Source: Nitrospinota bacterium
Lineage (GTDB): Bacteria > Nitrospinota > Nitrospinia > SZUA-224
Direction of reading: 5' to 3'
NCBI GenBank assembly: GCA_016212345.1
Contig: JACRGM010000196.1
Coordinates: 1 to 7,941 of the forward strand
Length of the DNA stretch: 7,941 nucleotides
Below, piece by piece: positions 6,557 to 7,941 of the stretch; the stretch's first letter is position 1; each line of letters begins with the position of its first letter. The translations under genes and the position numbers were made by a program. A model generated the notes under the pieces. That model was not told the DNA's origin and did not search any database. It was given only the letters and a program-made list of their open reading frames with translations.

Positions 6557-7525
6557 CTAATAATAATAAGATTCAATAATCTCTTCCAATGGTGGATCTG
6601 TGATGCTAATGTCTTTAATATGAAAATTGGCAAACAAATGTGAGGCTATAGAGGCAGCCCTATCAGGTTCAACCTCAAGCAAGACCTCCTGACCATCCAT
6701 TTTTCTGATTTCTCCAAGCTCTTTAACCTGATCCAATGTAAACTGGCCATTGAAGACGACCTTTATTTGCTTCTTAAACCCATCTATGTGGTTCAGGTCT
6801 CTGATACTCCCGTCAAAGACAATCCTACCCCGATTGATGATCACGATCCTATCACATACCTGCTCAATATCCGACATATTATGAGAGGTAAGAATAATAG
6901 TATACCTTCCTTCTTTTCTCTTTTCCCTGATAAATTCCCGTATCTTTCTTGTATTAGTAAGATCAATGGCATTTGTAGGTTCATCAAGGAAAATGACTCT
7001 GGGATCATGAAGCAAAGCTGCAACAAGCTCGCATCGTTTCCTCTGTCCTGTAGATAGATTCCGCTGAGGGATTTCTAAGATATTCCCAATATCGGCCAAC
7101 TCAATTAGATTCCTCAGATTCCTCTGGAAGACTTTTTCTGGGATTTCAAACACAATCTTGCAAAAGTGAAAATACTCTTCAGCAGGCAGATCCCAGAAAA
7201 GCCGATTTCTCTGTCCTGTGACAAAAGTGATGTTTTTAAGAAAGGCCTTCTCTCGCCTGAAAGGGGAAAAACCCATTACCTCTACATGACCATCTGTAGG
7301 ATGAAGAATCCCTGATAACATCTTCAAAGTAGTGGTTTTTCCAGCTCCGTTTAATCCAATAAAACCCACTACCTCGCCGACATCTACATCAAGGTTGATT
7401 TCCTTAACCGCTTCCACAAAAACCTTTATTCCCCGAAATAGGGCCTTTATAGAGCCTGAAAGACCTGCTTCTTTCTCATAGAACCAATATGTTTTGGAAA
7501 GATTCCTCGCTAAAATCGCTTTCAT
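6557..7525 (-). CDS. ABC-2 exporter ATP-binding protein (COG4586-type)
   Basis: A 322-aa nucleotide-binding subunit that would drive export through the membrane permeases encoded upstream. Seen: Walker A GLNGAGKTT (57-65), Q-loop in VTGQRNRLFW (Q105), signature LSTGQ (157-161), Walker B RVIFLDEPT (176-184, D181/E182), D-loop NAID (185-188) and switch histidine H215 in LTSHNM. The N-terminus (LSKTYWFYEKEAGLSGSIKA) and the C-terminal extension ending in PPLEEIIESYYY match the subfamily that works with PF06182 permeases, which includes viologen exporters of the VrtABC kind. The usual IGLD after Walker B is replaced by NAID, a mild oddity; catalytic residues are intact. AGGTG lies 7 bases before the ATG at 7525-7523. 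The gap to the permease gene is 83 bases. Substrate unknown. CGN arginine codons are frequent, unlike in the BREX-like genes. Confidence 0.92.
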   Translation of the reverse strand: MKAILARNLSKTYWFYEKEAGLSGSIKALFRGIKVFVEAVKEINLDVDVGEVVGFIGLNGAGKTTTLKMLSGILHPTDGHVEVMGFSPFRREKAFLKNITFVTGQRNRLFWDLPAEEYFHFCKIVFEIPEKVFQRNLRNLIELADIGNILEIPQRNLSTGQRKRCELVAALLHDPRVIFLDEPTNAIDLTNTRKIREFIREKRKEGRYTIILTSHNMSDIEQVCDRIVIINRGRIVFDGSIRDLNHIDGFKKQIKVVFNGQFTLDQVKELGEIRKMDGQEVLLEVEPDRAASIASHLFANFHIKDISITDPPLEEIIESYYY

Positions 7526-7532
7526 TATCTTT

Positions 7533-7537
7533 CACCT
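7533..7537 (-). promoter_or_regulatory. Ribosome binding site of the ABC ATPase gene
   Basis: AGGTG on the minus strand lies 7 bases upstream of the ATG at 7525-7523, and fixes this start. It overlaps one copy of a 13-bp direct repeat. Confidence 0.7.
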
Positions 7538-7581
7538 CTAACCTTCTACCTTCCATGTCACACCTTTCCCTCTAACCTTCT
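7535..7581. repeat. 13-bp direct repeat in the purine-rich permease-ATPase spacer
   Basis: CCTCTAACCTTCT (plus strand) occurs at 7535-7547 and 7569-7581, with period 34. On the coding (minus) strand the spacer is almost all purines, with repeated AGAAGG, TAAGG and GAGG words. The copy nearest the gene contains part of its Shine-Dalgarno sequence. It may be degenerate slippage-derived sequence or a duplicated ribosome entry region. Confidence 0.75.
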
Positions 7582-7608
7582 GCCTCACCCTTACGCCTTA
7601 TGCCTCTT

Positions 7609-7941
7609 TTAATTACTTGCAGATAAATAATTCTTAAGCCCTAGCTTCCAGAAATTCAAGGCAATGAACAAAAATACACCTGTAACACCAAAGGCAAAGA
7701 GGCCAATCTCTAAAGACAGGGATTGCAAAAGCGCCTGCGAGGGTATCTGAGCGATCAATACTAGGGGAAGAAAATAGACAAAGACTACCTTCCAAAAACC
7801 CTCGAAGATATCAAGAGGATAGCGACCAATCTTCAAAAGGTTATCAAAAATCATGGCCAGACCATATGATTGGGTGGTCCAGAATGAGACCGTGGCAATG
7901 ATCAGAACCATAGAAAAAAGAAAAATCAAGGCATTAACCAA
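7609..7941 (-). CDS. ABC-2 exporter permease, C-terminal part (PF06182/COG3694-type)
   Basis: The visible 110 residues end at TAA 7611-7609; the gene continues past the right edge. The codon at the edge is TTG and need not be a start, because members of this family are about 260 aa. Three hydrophobic segments are visible at about residues 3-21 (ALIFLFSMVLIIATVSFW), 48-70 (FWKVVFVYFLPLVLIAQIP) and 78-98 (IGLFAFGVTGVFLFIALNFW). Between the first two lies IGRYPLDIF, close to the FGxYPxxIY signature of PF06182 permeases, followed by the typical LP...A..PSQALL. It forms the membrane channel partner of the downstream ATPase. Family operons often put the ATPase first; here a permease precedes it, so the order differs or a second permease lies further upstream. 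Substrate cannot be read from the sequence. Confidence 0.85.
   Translation of the reverse strand: MVNALIFLFSMVLIIATVSFWTTQSYGLAMIFDNLLKIGRYPLDIFEGFWKVVFVYFLPLVLIAQIPSQALLQSLSLEIGLFAFGVTGVFLFIALNFWKLGLKNYLSASN

Noticed and set aside
6424..6633. Minus-strand 69-codon ORF overlapping the end of the ABC ATPase gene
   Set aside because: Its first half is the ATPase gene read in another frame, and there is no ribosome binding site of its own.
6767..7057. ORFs at 6767-7057 (+) and 6841-7026 (-) inside the ABC ATPase gene
   Set aside because: Both are shadows of a gene with intact Walker, signature and switch motifs.

Overview
The window looks like moderately AT-rich DNA from an uncultured-type bacterium. 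Two things suggest this: an ABC-2 exporter of the bacterial COG4586/COG3694 type, and a BREX-related defence-like gene pair. The arginine codons AGA/AGG and the isoleucine codon ATA are common in the defence-like genes, as in many thermophile or anaerobe genomes. Nothing here fixes the phylum.

Layout, left to right. (1) Positions 2-205 hold the 3' end of a small plus-strand gene of unknown function. (2) A minus-strand two-gene operon runs from 5882 down to 280. Its first gene encodes a 307-aa TPR protein. The second, overlapping it by 16 bases, encodes a 1564-aa protein. That protein carries a BrxC/PglY-type P-loop ATPase in its N-terminal three quarters and a PglZ-type alkaline-phosphatase-superfamily domain at its extreme C-terminus. 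(3) Positions 5883-6556 hold no complete gene. They contain a 10-bp tandem direct repeat, a 125-bp palindromic MITE-like element with a perfect TATAAT on its operon-facing edge, the C-terminal remnant of what looks like an HTH regulator, and small dyads. (4) From 6557 to the right edge lie minus-strand genes for an ABC-2 exporter: the ATPase, and upstream of it the C-terminal part of a PF06182-type permease that runs off the window.

The main result is the fused protein. BREX systems are defined by a BrxC/PglY ATPase and a PglZ protein encoded as separate genes, usually with PglX (methyltransferase), BrxA/B and BrxL. Here the two signature activities sit in one chain. All the residues expected for a P-loop ATPase and for a metal-dependent PglZ active site can be seen. 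The operon is closed at both ends: a convergent gene lies downstream, and non-coding repeat DNA with a broken regulator lies upstream. No methyltransferase or other BREX component is in the window. I infer a compact two-gene BREX-like system (TPR protein plus ATPase-PglZ fusion) that may act without DNA modification. Its function is not shown by the sequence.

The DNA around the fusion shows signs of change. The interdomain linker contains a perfect 15-bp tandem duplication. The 10-mer GATAAAGGGG occurs four times in the gene, in two reading frames. Codon choice differs from that of the neighbouring ABC genes. The upstream region has collected a palindromic element and a gene fragment. Together these fit an accessory, possibly horizontally acquired locus next to ordinary transporter genes.
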